Positions 6,050 to 13,722 of a stretch of DNA of 13,722 bases are shown one piece after another. Below the pieces are notes generated by a model, which was given only the letters and a program-made list of their open reading frames with translations, did not search any database and was not told the DNA's origin. The position numbers and the translations under genes were made by a program. Each line of letters begins with the position of its first letter. Within the stretch, counting starts at the first letter, position 1. This stretch comes from Actinomycetota bacterium. Its GTDB lineage: Bacteria; Actinomycetota; Humimicrobiia; Humimicrobiales; Humimicrobiaceae. The stretch lies in contig SOKC01000070.1 of assembly GCA_004376325.1 (NCBI GenBank), positions 1-13,722 on the forward strand, written 5' to 3'.

Positions 6050-9000
6050 TTATATGAAACTCATTATATCATTTAGGCTTCCTAAGACTAAATCTAAATC
6101 AATATTTTTACTAACTTTTTTTATTATTATTCTTTTGGAAACCGGTTCGTATGACAGGTTCTTATTCTTTCTATTCATTTCACCGGCCTTGCCCTGAGAC
6201 ATATCCACTTTTTTCAAGTAAATTCCCTTCTCATCAGAGAAAACGAGCTTTTCTATCTTTGCTTTCCTGAGTAAATATTTTAATTTGGCTATATTTACAA
6301 GATTATCTACCACCAGCGGCGCTTTTTTATACCGCAAGTTCATACCCTTCCTGACCTGGTCTATTTCACCAAGACTTTTTGCATTTCCCAATATCTTATA
6401 AATATTAACTCTGTCTCTTTCACTTTCAATATAACTTTTTGGGATATAGGCACTTACTGGCAGGTCAATTTGAACATTAATATCCTCTTCAATCTTTTTA
6501 CCTTTAAGTTTTTCAATCTCTTCTTTTACTATCTGACAGTACATATCAAAACCCACGCTATTTATGTGACCATGCTGCCTTGGACCTAATATTTCCCCTG
6601 CTCCCCTTATTTCCAGGTCTCTCATTGCTATATTGTATCCTGAACCAAGGTCGGTATATTCTGTCAAAGTCTTAAGCCTTTGAAACGCAGGAAGACTTAG
6701 ATTTCCCCTGCCGGGATAGAATAAATAAGAATAAGCTCTCTCAGAAGACCTACCCACCCTGCCCCTCAATTGATACAGCTGAGATAATCCAAACAGATGT
6801 GAATTTTCAACTATTAATGTATTTACATTCGCAATATCCATTCCGGATTCTATTATTGAAGTGGTCAGCAGTATATCGTATTTTTTATTTACAAAATCAC
6901 TCATTATTTCTTCTATCCTGCTGCCGTCCATCCGGCCATGAGTCAGAGCAACTCTTGCTTCCGGGACTAATTGCTGCAGCTGGATTTTCTTATTTTCTAT
7001 ACCGGATATTCTATTGTATACATAATATACCTGCCCTGCCCTGGCCAGTTCCCTCTCTATAGCTCTTCTTACAACCTGATAGTCAATCTCACCCACAAAA
7101 GTTTCTATTGGGTTCCTACCCTCCGGATGAGTTTCAATTAATACAATATCCCTGACTCCAGTAAGAGACATATACAGTGTCCTGGGAATAGGGGTAGCGC
7201 TTAAGGTCAGTACATCCACTTCAGTTTTTAACAACTTTATCTTTTCCTTGCTTCCGACTCCAAATTTCTGTTCTTCATCTACAATTATAAGACCCAGGTC
7301 TTTAGGCCTTATATCTTCCTGGAGAATGCGATGGGTTCCAATTATCATATCTATTTTGCCGTCATTAAAATCTTTCACTATGTCTTTTTGTTTTTTTCTT
7401 GATCTAAATCTGCTTAAGACTTCTAAAATGACAGGGTAGTTTTTATACCGCTCGCTGAAGGTCTGGTAATGCTGATCAGCAAGAATGGTGGTCGGGACCA
7501 GCATCAGAACCTGTTTCCCATTTTCTATTACCTTAAAAGCTGCCCTTACGGCAACCTCAGTTTTCCCGAATCCTACATCTCCAATTACCAGAATGTCCAT
7601 TGGTTTAGATTTACGCATTGCATTCTTTACATAATTTATGGCTTTAATTTGATCAGGGGTCTCCTTAAACGGAAATAAATCTTCTATCTCCTTTTGCCAG
7701 GGGCTATCAGCAGGAAATGCATAACCACTGGCAGAATTTCTCTCAGCATATAATTTAGCAAGGTCAATAGCAAACTTATGGACAGATCTCCTTACCCTTC
7801 TTTTAAGACTATCCCAATGTTTAGAACTAAGAGAGGTTACTACCGGTTTTTTTGCGCCAACATATTTACTGATGCGGTCAGCCTGCCAGGTTGGAACATA
7901 TAGCTTATCATTATTTGCATATTCTATAAAAAAATATTCCCTTTTATAATCGCCAATCTGCTCTGAGATAATATCAATATATTTTCCAATACCATGGTTT
8001 TTATGAACTATATATTCCCCGGGCTTAAAATACTCAAGCTCACTGCCAGTAGAAATCTTTTTTTCAGAGATCTGGTACTGCATTTGGTCATAAATATCCA
8101 GTTCCCCATATAATGAAACGTCTCTTGACTGGTAACCTCTGTATAACCTGCTGTTCGAGATACTGACAACACCTGATTTGAGTAAATTATATTTAACTTC
8201 AACTCCATCTCTTAAATAGCTATAGGATATGGAACTGCCTAAAAATAATTCTTCTATCTTCTTTCTTCTTTTACTTCCATCAATAGAAATAATAACCTTC
8301 CTGCCGCTTTTTAAATCTTTTTTTATATTCCTTATAAAAACAATGGAATTTCCAAAACCTTTCTTCTGCCTGGTTATTCTCTGCAAATTAAATTCACTTT
8401 TACTTGTGGCCTGTTCTTTGGTGGAAACTATATTTAATTTTAAATAAAAATCCTCTTTTTCTAGAAAATCTTTTTTCACCAGATAGGAGTCTGCAATTTC
8501 TTTGCTCGCAGTTGCCAGAATATCTTTGTCTCTATCAAACACTTTATGAAGAATATCAATATCGCTTCTTATTTTCAGATAAATTTCTATTGGATCACAA
8601 AATATGACCGCAAGTTTTGGAATACTTTTCCGGAGCAGATCAATAAAAGAGATCATTTTTTCAGGTGGTTTTACGCTATCTATCTCTTTTATCTTCCAGG
8701 GATTTGTATTTGGGAAAATAGAGATTTTATCCAATTTCTTTATCAGCTTCTGACTTGAAATATCATAAAAATATATTTTTTCCGCTTCATCTCCAAAAAA
8801 ATCAATCCTTGCAGGATTCTCTCCGGCTATATCATAAATATCAATAACTTCTCCTCTTATACTGAATTCCCCTCTATCATAAACCATGTGTACCCTCTCA
8901 TAACCGCTGTCAGTAAATCTGGATATCAACTGGTTCCTATCATATTCACCGCCAGCCAATATTTTTATACTTTCCAGCTTACCAGCTTTTGAGGCAGGCA

Positions 9001-9424
9001 TTAAATTTAGCAAAGAATTGCTGGTAGCGATAACTAAAAATGGATATCTGGAGCTGTCAATATTAAATAAATTTTTAATGGTATTGAGTCTTTTTGTAAG
9101 GTTTTCTGTAGCAGTAATTTTATTTTTATAGAAAATGCTGTTTCCAAGACTGGGAAAATTAAATATTTTAACCCCTGGAATAGTACAATTTATTTCCTTT
9201 TCCAGCTCACAGGCTCTCTCCAGGGTTGATGTAATTACCAGAACCGGTATATTAAAAGACTTAAAAAAAGCACTTATTATAAAAGGCCAGATATTCTCAT
9301 CAGCAATCAAGGTATCAAGACTGCCGCCACTACCTTTTTTATCTTCAGTATTTGCTCTTTCATATTTTTCTATAAACTGCTGCCACTGCTTTTCACTTGT
9401 AAAATTTTCTAAAAACATTGCCAT
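6050..9424 (-). CDS. mfd: Transcription-repair coupling factor Mfd
   Basis: An 1124-residue DNA translocase that removes stalled RNA polymerase and recruits UvrA to lesions. The domains appear in normal order. A UvrB-like N-terminal module has YDRGEFSIRGEVIDIYD at 182-198. The RNA polymerase-interacting CarD-like domain is at about 466-525 (FKPGEYIVHKNHGIGKY at 466-482). A RecG-like helicase core follows, with Walker A GDVGFGKTE (615-623), DEEQ (716-719), SATPIPR (742-748), TSIIESGMDI (855-864) and QLRGRVGR (885-892). RGAGEILGPRQHGHINSVGFD (940-960) leads into the TRCF C-terminal domain. Length is typical (about 1150). The ATG start has no clear Shine-Dalgarno; a second ATG two codons on is an alternative. 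A 221-bp gap separates it from pth upstream, so it probably has its own promoter and heads the mfd-prsA-mazG-pyk unit. Confidence 0.97.
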   Translation of the reverse strand: MAMFLENFTSEKQWQQFIEKYERANTEDKKGSGGSLDTLIADENIWPFIISAFFKSFNIPVLVITSTLERACELEKEINCTIPGVKIFNFPSLGNSIFYKNKITATENLTKRLNTIKNLFNIDSSRYPFLVIATSNSLLNLMPASKAGKLESIKILAGGEYDRNQLISRFTDSGYERVHMVYDRGEFSIRGEVIDIYDIAGENPARIDFFGDEAEKIYFYDISSQKLIKKLDKISIFPNTNPWKIKEIDSVKPPEKMISFIDLLRKSIPKLAVIFCDPIEIYLKIRSDIDILHKVFDRDKDILATASKEIADSYLVKKDFLEKEDFYLKLNIVSTKEQATSKSEFNLQRITRQKKGFGNSIVFIRNIKKDLKSGRKVIISIDGSKRRKKIEELFLGSSISYSYLRDGVEVKYNLLKSGVVSISNSRLYRGYQSRDVSLYGELDIYDQMQYQISEKKISTGSELEYFKPGEYIVHKNHGIGKYIDIISEQIGDYKREYFFIEYANNDKLYVPTWQADRISKYVGAKKPVVTSLSSKHWDSLKRRVRRSVHKFAIDLAKLYAERNSASGYAFPADSPWQKEIEDLFPFKETPDQIKAINYVKNAMRKSKPMDILVIGDVGFGKTEVAVRAAFKVIENGKQVLMLVPTTILADQHYQTFSERYKNYPVILEVLSRFRSRKKQKDIVKDFNDGKIDMIIGTHRILQEDIRPKDLGLIIVDEEQKFGVGSKEKIKLLKTEVDVLTLSATPIPRTLYMSLTGVRDIVLIETHPEGRNPIETFVGEIDYQVVRRAIERELARAGQVYYVYNRISGIENKKIQLQQLVPEARVALTHGRMDGSRIEEIMSDFVNKKYDILLTTSIIESGMDIANVNTLIVENSHLFGLSQLYQLRGRVGRSSERAYSYLFYPGRGNLSLPAFQRLKTLTEYTDLGSGYNIAMRDLEIRGAGEILGPRQHGHINSVGFDMYCQIVKEEIEKLKGKKIEEDINVQIDLPVSAYIPKSYIESERDRVNIYKILGNAKSLGEIDQVRKGMNLRYKKAPLVVDNLVNIAKLKYLLRKAKIEKLVFSDEKGIYLKKVDMSQGKAGEMNRKNKNLSYEPVSKRIIIKKVSKNIDLDLVLGSLNDIMSFI

Positions 9425-9645
9425 CGCTAATATTTTAAAACCGTTGTCAAGAATGATTATATAAAAAAATAATTAAAATATCCTTTCAGGGTGCGAGCAT
9501 TAATTTTCTTCATAAATTCTGGACGAATAAAAAAAACAAAAAACTTTATAATGAAAAAGATAATCAAAAAGATAAAAGTTAATCAAGCACAATTAATCAG
9601 AAGTATAAAATAAAAACAAGGTAAAGGGCAAAAGTACAGGCGTTT
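9425..9645. other. Non-coding gap between pth and mfd
   Basis: This 221-bp stretch is very AT-rich, with poly-T tracts on the minus strand. I see no conserved gene, tRNA or convincing intrinsic terminator in it. In Bacillus a small gene (fin) occupies this place; here there is only an 18-codon frame at 9457-9513 (-) with no ribosome binding site. Confidence 0.6.
9456..9461 (-). promoter_or_regulatory. Possible -10 element upstream of mfd
   Basis: A perfect TATAAT on the minus strand lies 31 bases before the mfd ATG, preceded by a long T-rich stretch. No recognisable -35 hexamer sits at the right distance, so this is a weak call made mainly from the position in the pth-mfd gap. Confidence 0.28.
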
Positions 9646-10203
9646 TTAGTTATATTTATTTATAGCATATTCAATACCTTCTGTCAGGTAATCCCTTATG
9701 ATATCTGTTGACCTCTGTACGCCGATTTCAACCTCTTCTCTTTCATTTGTACCAAACTCGTCAAGCACATAATCTGCTGCATCCTGCCTGCCCGGGGGCC
9801 TCCCTACTCCAAACCGGAGCCTGTCAAAATCATAGTTTCCCAGTTTATCTGCTATTGATTCCAATCCTTTATGTCCGCCGGTACCACCACCCGCCTTCAA
9901 CCTGATCTCTCCAAATCTAATATCAATATCATCATGAATCACCAGCATTGAATTAATTTGCTTACGTAAGAAATTGTAGCACATAGCAACTGCAGTACCA
10001 CTGCTATTCATATAGGTTTGGGGTTTTAAAAGTATTAATTTCTTACCATCATATGAGGATTCAGTAACTGTTGAATTAAATTTCCGGTAACAGCTTTTTT
10101 TCTCAAGACTCTCTGCAAACTTATCAATAATTTTGAAACCTATATTGTGTCTTGTAAATTCATAGTCTTTCCCGGGATTGCCAAGACCAATAATTAAAAC
10201 CAT
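9646..10203 (-). CDS. pth: Peptidyl-tRNA hydrolase
   Basis: A 185-residue bacterial Pth that cleaves the ester bond of peptidyl-tRNAs dropped from ribosomes, releasing tRNA for reuse. It starts with MVLIIGLGNPG, the normal family start. Key residues are Asn9, catalytic His19 in TRHNIGF, Met65-Asn66 in KPQTYMN, Asp91 in VIHDD, and His111 in GGGTGGHKGLES. The residue after this His is usually Asn (GGHNGL); here it is Lys112, a mild departure at a tRNA-contacting position. FGVGRPPGRQDAADYVL (131-147) is also typical. Length is normal (about 185-195). It follows rplY by 5 bases, the classic ctc-pth pairing. AGGA lies about 13 bases before the ATG, farther than ideal. Confidence 0.96.
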   Translation of the reverse strand: MVLIIGLGNPGKDYEFTRHNIGFKIIDKFAESLEKKSCYRKFNSTVTESSYDGKKLILLKPQTYMNSSGTAVAMCYNFLRKQINSMLVIHDDIDIRFGEIRLKAGGGTGGHKGLESIADKLGNYDFDRLRFGVGRPPGRQDAADYVLDEFGTNEREEVEIGVQRSTDIIRDYLTEGIEYAINKYN

Positions 10204-10208
10204 AATAA

Positions 10209-10943
10209 TTATTTTTTCCTGGAACCTTTTTCTTCCGGATGTTCTTTTTCTTCCGGATGTTCTTTTTCTTCTGCTAATTCTTCTTTCTCTTTACCGATTA
10301 ACTCAGGCTCAACAACCTCTTCTTCAGCCTCTTCCTCAGCAACCAATTCTTTTTCCTTCAGTTGGGTCGGATGAATTATTGAAACTACTACTTCTTCAGG
10401 GTCATTCAATATTTTTATTTTATCAGAAATATTAATATCTGAAACCCTAACCGCTACACCCATATCCAGTTCTTTTATATCATATTCGATATAATCTGGA
10501 ATACCTGCAGGAAAGCAGGAGATATGTAACTCCCTCAGGCCGTGCTGCAGAACACCACCACCATCTTTAATTCCTACAGCTACTTCTTCATTGATAATAT
10601 GGATAGGAACAGTAGTTTCAATTTCCTTCTCCATCTGTATTCTTAAAAAATCCACATTCAGAAATTCTCTAGTGATGGGATCTCTCTGAAATTCTTTTAT
10701 TAAAACTGTTTCTTTCTTATTCTTTTTTGCACTATCTATATGCAGATCAAAAATTAGGCTGTAAATGCTTTTGCCTTTTACCAGGCCTTTAAATTCTTTT
10801 TCCCTTATCTTAATGCTAGCCGGCTCTTCCTTTAAACCATATACAACCGCAGGTATATAATGTTTATTTCTTAATCTTTTTGATGCATTACTTTTTATCT
10901 CGCTGTCATTTCTTTTTTCTACCGCCAAAGCTATATTTTCCAT
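10209..10943 (-). CDS. rplY: Ribosomal protein L25/general stress protein CTC (TL5 type)
   Basis: A 244-residue two-domain L25 protein that binds 5S rRNA on the large ribosomal subunit. The L25 domain covers about 1-103 (RLRNKHYIPAVVYG at 23-36, FQRDPITREFLNVDFLRI at 85-102). The TL5/CTC beta domain covers about 104-193 (VPIHIINEEVAVGIKDGGGV at 112-131, LRELHISCFPAGIPDYIEYD at 136-155). Residues 196-240 form a strongly acidic Glu/Lys-rich tail ending in EEKEHP repeats, closed by the basic GSRKK. Acidic tails are common in this family, but the repeat is local. GGTAGGTG on the minus strand lies about nine bases before the ATG. It sits 31 bases after prs and 5 bases before pth, as in many Gram-positive genomes. 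Confidence 0.95.
   Translation of the reverse strand: MENIALAVEKRNDSEIKSNASKRLRNKHYIPAVVYGLKEEPASIKIREKEFKGLVKGKSIYSLIFDLHIDSAKKNKKETVLIKEFQRDPITREFLNVDFLRIQMEKEIETTVPIHIINEEVAVGIKDGGGVLQHGLRELHISCFPAGIPDYIEYDIKELDMGVAVRVSDINISDKIKILNDPEEVVVSIIHPTQLKEKELVAEEEAEEEVVEPELIGKEKEELAEEKEHPEEKEHPEEKGSRKK
10226..10271. repeat. 18-bp in-frame tandem repeat in the rplY tail
   Basis: Two perfect copies of an 18-bp unit (10226-10243, 10244-10261) are followed by a 10-bp partial third copy. Each unit encodes the hexapeptide EEKEHP in some phase, so copy changes would keep the reading frame. Confidence 0.92.
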
Positions 10944-10974
10944 CTATTGCTGCACCTACCTTTATGTTTACAGA

Positions 10975-11943
10975 TTAAACTAAATTTTCGCCTTTAAACA
11001 ACTCACTTACAGACTTGCAATAATAAACTTTTTTTATGGTTTTTGCAAGCAGAGATGCAATGGAAAGTACTTTTATCTTATCAGATTTACATTCTTTATT
11101 TAATGGAATAGTATCCACCACTACTATCTCATCAACTTTTGAATTTTCTAATTCTTCTATAGCATTACCCGAAAAAATGGGATGGGTCGCACCGATATAA
11201 ACTTTCTTTACCTTATGTCTTACTAACATATCAACAGCCTTCAGTATTGTACCCCCTGTATCTATCATATCATCAAAAATTATGACCTCTTTTCCTTCTA
11301 CATCTCCTACTACATGTTCTATTTCCGCCATATTAGGAGCAGGCCTTCTCTTATCCAGTATAGCAAGAGGAAAATGAAGTCTTTTAGCAAAAATACTTGC
11401 CCTTTTTACACCTCCTACATCAGGACTTACCACTACACCATTTTTAATTTTTTTCTCTTTAAAATACTTGGCTATTATAGGTATGGCAGTAACATGGTCT
11501 ACCGGTGCATCAAAGAAACCCTGAATAGTGGCGGTATGCAGGTCAACTAGTATGGCCCTATCCATTCCTGCTACTGAAAGCAAGTCGGCAAATAATTTTG
11601 CAGTTATTGGTTCTCTTCCTTCTGCTTTTTTATCCTGACGCGCATATCCATAATGAGGAATCACAGCATTTATCATCCCCGCAGAAGCCCTTTTCAGGGC
11701 ATCTATCATTATGAGTAATTCTATTACATTATCACTTACAGGTTCACAGCATGTTTGCACTACAAATACATCTGCGCCCCTTACGCTTTCATCAAACTTT
11801 ACATATACCTCGCCGTTTTTAAATTTAGTTCTGGTAACTTTCCCAGCATTAATTCTCAATTCCTCTGCAATCTTATCTGTCAGACCAGGATAAGATGACC
11901 CTGAAAAGAGCATCATTCTTTTATTGCTTTTATTATTTTTCAT
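10975..11943 (-). CDS. prs: Ribose-phosphate pyrophosphokinase (PRPP synthetase)
   Basis: A 322-residue class I PRPP synthetase that transfers pyrophosphate from ATP to ribose 5-phosphate, supplying nucleotide, His and Trp synthesis. Visible motifs: FSGSSYPGL (13-21), PHYGYARQDKK (96-106; ATP-binding region), REPITAKLFADLL (110-122), DLHTATIQGFFD (134-145; the metal-binding His136), the flexible catalytic loop LDKRRPAPN (196-204) and the PRPP-binding signature IIFDDMIDTGGT (221-232; usual DTAGT, here Gly for Ala). DLHTATIQ differs from the common DLHAGQIQ and is nearer to actinobacterial DLHTxQIQ. The start adds ten polar residues before the first strand, normal for the family. It lies 34 bases after glmU, the conserved glmU-prs pair. 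Confidence 0.96.
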   Translation of the reverse strand: MKNNKSNKRMMLFSGSSYPGLTDKIAEELRINAGKVTRTKFKNGEVYVKFDESVRGADVFVVQTCCEPVSDNVIELLIMIDALKRASAGMINAVIPHYGYARQDKKAEGREPITAKLFADLLSVAGMDRAILVDLHTATIQGFFDAPVDHVTAIPIIAKYFKEKKIKNGVVVSPDVGGVKRASIFAKRLHFPLAILDKRRPAPNMAEIEHVVGDVEGKEVIIFDDMIDTGGTILKAVDMLVRHKVKKVYIGATHPIFSGNAIEELENSKVDEIVVVDTIPLNKECKSDKIKVLSIASLLAKTIKKVYYCKSVSELFKGENLV

Positions 11944-11977
11944 ACTCCCTGCCTTAAATTATTTATACTTTTTTATT

Positions 11978-13378
11978 TTATAATTTTTTTCTATCTCTAT
12001 ACCTTACTGCACCATCTTTTATATTTTTTTGCTTCCCACGCTCTATTGCCAGAGAATTTGGAGGAACATCCTGGTATATAACCGACCCCGCAGCAATAAT
12101 AGCTCCCTTTCCTATTTTAACCGGAGCTATAAGCATTGTGTCCGAACCAATGAACACATCATCTTCAATAATAGTTTTACTTTTCTTAAAACCATCATAA
12201 TTAACCGTAACTGATGATGCGCCAATATTTACCCCTGATCCAATTTCTGTATCTCCTATATAGTTTAAGTGAGGAACTTTGCTTCCCCGGGCAATCTTAG
12301 ATTTTTTAATTTCACAAAACGCTCCAATTTTCACATTGGACCCGGTCACGGTACCAGCTCTTATATAGCTGTAGGGACCTATATTATTGTTATTTCCAAT
12401 AACAGAACCAAGTATAACCGAGGTATTTATCCTGGTGCCTTCACCTATATCGGTATCCATAACCTGACAGAAAGGACCTACTGTAGAGTTCTTTCCAATC
12501 CTGGTTTTACCCTTGATAAAACATGAAGGTTCAATTGTTACATCCTTATCTATAACTACAGAGCTTTCAATATAACATGAACCAGAATCCCTTATAGTTA
12601 CCCCATTTTTCATTAAACTTTCATTAATTTTCCTTTGCATAATATTTTCTACTTCCGAAAGCTGTAATCTGTCATTTATACCCATAACCTCCTGGTAGTC
12701 TGGAATTTTAAAACAGTTTACTTTTTTGCCATTTTTAATAAGCATTTCAATAATATCTGTCAAATAGTACTCTTTTTGGATATTTTTGGTGTTAATCTTT
12801 TCAATATTCTCAAATAAAGATTTTGTATCAAAACAATAAATAGAAGAATTTGCTTCACATATTTTTCTCTCTTCAGGGTTGGCATCAGTTTCCTCAACAA
12901 TCTTTACTATATTTTCATTTCTGTCTTTTATAATTCTCCCATATCCTTCTGGATCAGGAACTATGGAGGTAATCACACAGGCTGCGCTGCCGGAATTGAT
13001 TCTTTTTCCAACCAGTTTCCTTAAGGTTTCTATATTAACCAATGGACTATCGCCGGGGAGTATTAAAATATTCTTTCCAAAATTCTCCCCCTTTCTTCTT
13101 TTTATTGCGCAAACAGCATGAGCAGTACCCAGCTGATTTTCCTGGGTAACAGTTTGGGTTTGAGGAAAATTATTTTTTATATATTCACTAACCAGTTCCT
13201 TCCTGTAACCTACAACTGTAAATATATTTTTAGGATTTAATTTACTGACTAGAGATAACACATAATAGAGTATTGGTTGACCTAATATTTGATGAAGTAC
13301 TTTGGGAATTTCTGACTTCATTCTTTTACCTTTACCGGCAGCTAAAATGACTACGCTCAAATCTTTAGAAAAATTCAT
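11978..13378 (-). CDS. glmU: Bifunctional GlmU: GlcN-1-P acetyltransferase / GlcNAc-1-P uridyltransferase
   Basis: A 466-residue bifunctional enzyme making UDP-GlcNAc from glucosamine 1-phosphate, acetyl-CoA and UTP for peptidoglycan. The N-terminal pyrophosphorylase (about 1-235) shows LAAGKGKRMKSEIPKVLH (12-29), QLGTAHAV (82-89), GDSPL (109-113), EGYGRI (144-149) and YYLTDII (204-210). A linker helix with GINDRLQL (233-240) leads to the left-handed beta-helix of hexapeptide repeats (about 262-445). The acetyltransferase site has YIRAGT (338-343), KVPHLNYIGD (367-376; catalytic His370) and NYDG (393-396). The segment before NYDG is GASSVTV rather than the usual GAGTITC. Length is typical (about 455-460). 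The ATG is fixed by an in-frame stop just upstream; AGGA lies about 13 bases away, longer than ideal. Confidence 0.97.
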   Translation of the reverse strand: MNFSKDLSVVILAAGKGKRMKSEIPKVLHQILGQPILYYVLSLVSKLNPKNIFTVVGYRKELVSEYIKNNFPQTQTVTQENQLGTAHAVCAIKRRKGENFGKNILILPGDSPLVNIETLRKLVGKRINSGSAACVITSIVPDPEGYGRIIKDRNENIVKIVEETDANPEERKICEANSSIYCFDTKSLFENIEKINTKNIQKEYYLTDIIEMLIKNGKKVNCFKIPDYQEVMGINDRLQLSEVENIMQRKINESLMKNGVTIRDSGSCYIESSVVIDKDVTIEPSCFIKGKTRIGKNSTVGPFCQVMDTDIGEGTRINTSVILGSVIGNNNNIGPYSYIRAGTVTGSNVKIGAFCEIKKSKIARGSKVPHLNYIGDTEIGSGVNIGASSVTVNYDGFKKSKTIIEDDVFIGSDTMLIAPVKIGKGAIIAAGSVIYQDVPPNSLAIERGKQKNIKDGAVRYRDRKKL

Positions 13379-13433
13379 TTTTTAAAAAGATTCCTACCAA
13401 AGATTTTATAATATTATTAATAACACTCCTAAG

Positions 13434-13462
13434 ATTGTAACATAAAAAATATATTTATCTAA
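13434..13462 (-). promoter_or_regulatory. Candidate promoter for glmU and downstream genes
   Basis: On the minus strand TGTTACAAT forms an extended -10 element (hexamer at 13434-13439). The hexamer 17 bases upstream is TTAGAT, a poor -35. Transcription would begin near 13427, about 50 bases before the glmU ATG. The 87-bp gap after the upstream gene makes a promoter here plausible. Confidence 0.38.
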
Positions 13463-13465
13463 GCG

Positions 13466-13722
13466 CTACTCTACAAATTTCCCACCGCTGATTTCCTTTG
13501 AAATAATATTAAAACCAGGTCCAAAAGAGACTTCAATATATATAAGATTATTACATTTCACTCCAAGTATTTCCTTTCTTAAGAAATACTCTGCACCTGC
13601 CGGGCTTTCACCCTCGGAAACTCTGGATATTTCGCTATCCTTTCTTGCTCTTACTGTAATTTCTTCACCGCATTTGTTACATCTGACCGTAAAAGTAATA
13701 AACTTAGAGGCAGTATCTCCTG
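13466..13722 (-). CDS. Small CxxC (zinc-ribbon-like) protein of unknown function, 3' part
   Basis: An open frame runs in from the window edge on the minus strand and ends at TAG (13466-13468), giving 84 C-terminal residues; its start lies outside. It reads GDTASKFITFTVRCNKCGEEI, then a charged stretch, and ends NIISKEISGGKFVE. The Cys-Asn-Lys-Cys pair (residues 14-17 of the visible part) followed by Gly-Glu-Glu looks like half of a zinc ribbon. A third Cys is at visible residue 56 (VKCNN) and no fourth is seen, so metal binding is uncertain. The alternation of hydrophobic and charged residues suggests a small beta-rich domain. There is no in-frame ATG or well-placed GTG/TTG, so this is not a short complete gene. 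It lies 87 bases upstream of glmU in the same direction. I do not recognise a named family. Confidence 0.72.
   Translation of the reverse strand, partial: GDTASKFITFTVRCNKCGEEITVRARKDSEISRVSEGESPAGAEYFLRKEILGVKCNNLIYIEVSFGPGFNIISKEISGGKFVE

Noticed and set aside
7248..7439. Short plus-strand open frames opposite mfd
   Set aside because: All are shadows of the mfd reading frame with no start signals or recognisable domains.
9445..9450. Perfect TTGACA on the minus strand just before mfd
   Set aside because: A -10 at normal spacing would fall on the mfd start codon, where the sequence is GCGATG; it cannot serve mfd.
9457..9513. 18-codon frame in the pth-mfd gap (minus strand), possible small gene like fin
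   Set aside because: Too short, no ribosome binding site, and nothing like the Cys-rich Fin protein.
13414..13423. 10-bp palindrome TTATTAATAA upstream of glmU
   Set aside because: Simple A/T sequence in a very AT-rich gap; no second copy or arms that suggest a real operator.
1..13722. A new defence, mobile or biosynthetic system
   Set aside because: No transposase, integrase, toxin-antitoxin pair, CRISPR repeat, tRNA or unusual multi-gene cassette is visible; MazG here is the full-length two-domain housekeeping form without a mazEF partner.

Overview
The window is AT-rich and gene-dense, and looks like an ordinary bacterial chromosome using the standard genetic code (TAA, TAG and TGA are all used as stops). 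Gene order and content are Gram-positive-like. The minus strand reads glmU, prs, rplY(ctc), pth, mfd, prsA-like foldase, mazG, pyk and finally divIC/ftsB. This is the conserved glmU-prs-ctc-pth-mfd-mazG-divIC cluster of Bacillota and Actinomycetota, without the sporulation genes found there in Bacillus. The Prs active-site segment DLHTATIQGFFD is closer to the actinobacterial form (DLHTxQIQGFFD) than to the usual DLHAGQIQGFFD. My best inference is an uncultivated, low-GC lineage near the Actinomycetota/Bacillota, but the sequence cannot fix the taxon.

Layout: 2-427 (-) is a DivIC/FtsB-like division protein. 428-670 is a 243-bp divergent promoter region. 671-2685 (+) holds ktrB and ktrA, a two-gene potassium uptake system and the only plus-strand genes. 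2686-2723 is a short convergent spacer with a hairpin and a small tandem repeat. 2724-6021 (-) is pyk, mazG and the PPIase lipoprotein, linked by two ATGA overlaps. 6050-9424 (-) is mfd. 9425-9645 is a 221-bp non-coding gap. 9646-13378 (-) is pth, rplY, prs and glmU. 13466-13722 (-) is the 3' end of a small CxxC protein whose start lies outside the window.

Functionally this is housekeeping: UDP-GlcNAc synthesis for the wall (GlmU), PRPP supply (Prs), translation quality control (L25/CTC, Pth), transcription-coupled repair (Mfd), protein folding outside the membrane (PrsA-like), nucleotide-pool cleaning (MazG), glycolysis (Pyk), division (DivIC) and K+ homeostasis (KtrAB).

I did not find an undescribed multi-gene system, defence island, mobile element, CRISPR array, tRNA or rRNA. 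The most interesting points are modest. Pyruvate kinase carries the residue set of K+-independent enzymes while lying beside a K+ uptake operon. The ktrAB pair is inserted in inverse orientation between pyk and divIC, in a cluster where actinobacteria usually carry eno. The L25/CTC protein has an acidic tail built partly from perfect 18-bp repeats. A small CxxC protein of unknown function lies upstream of glmU.
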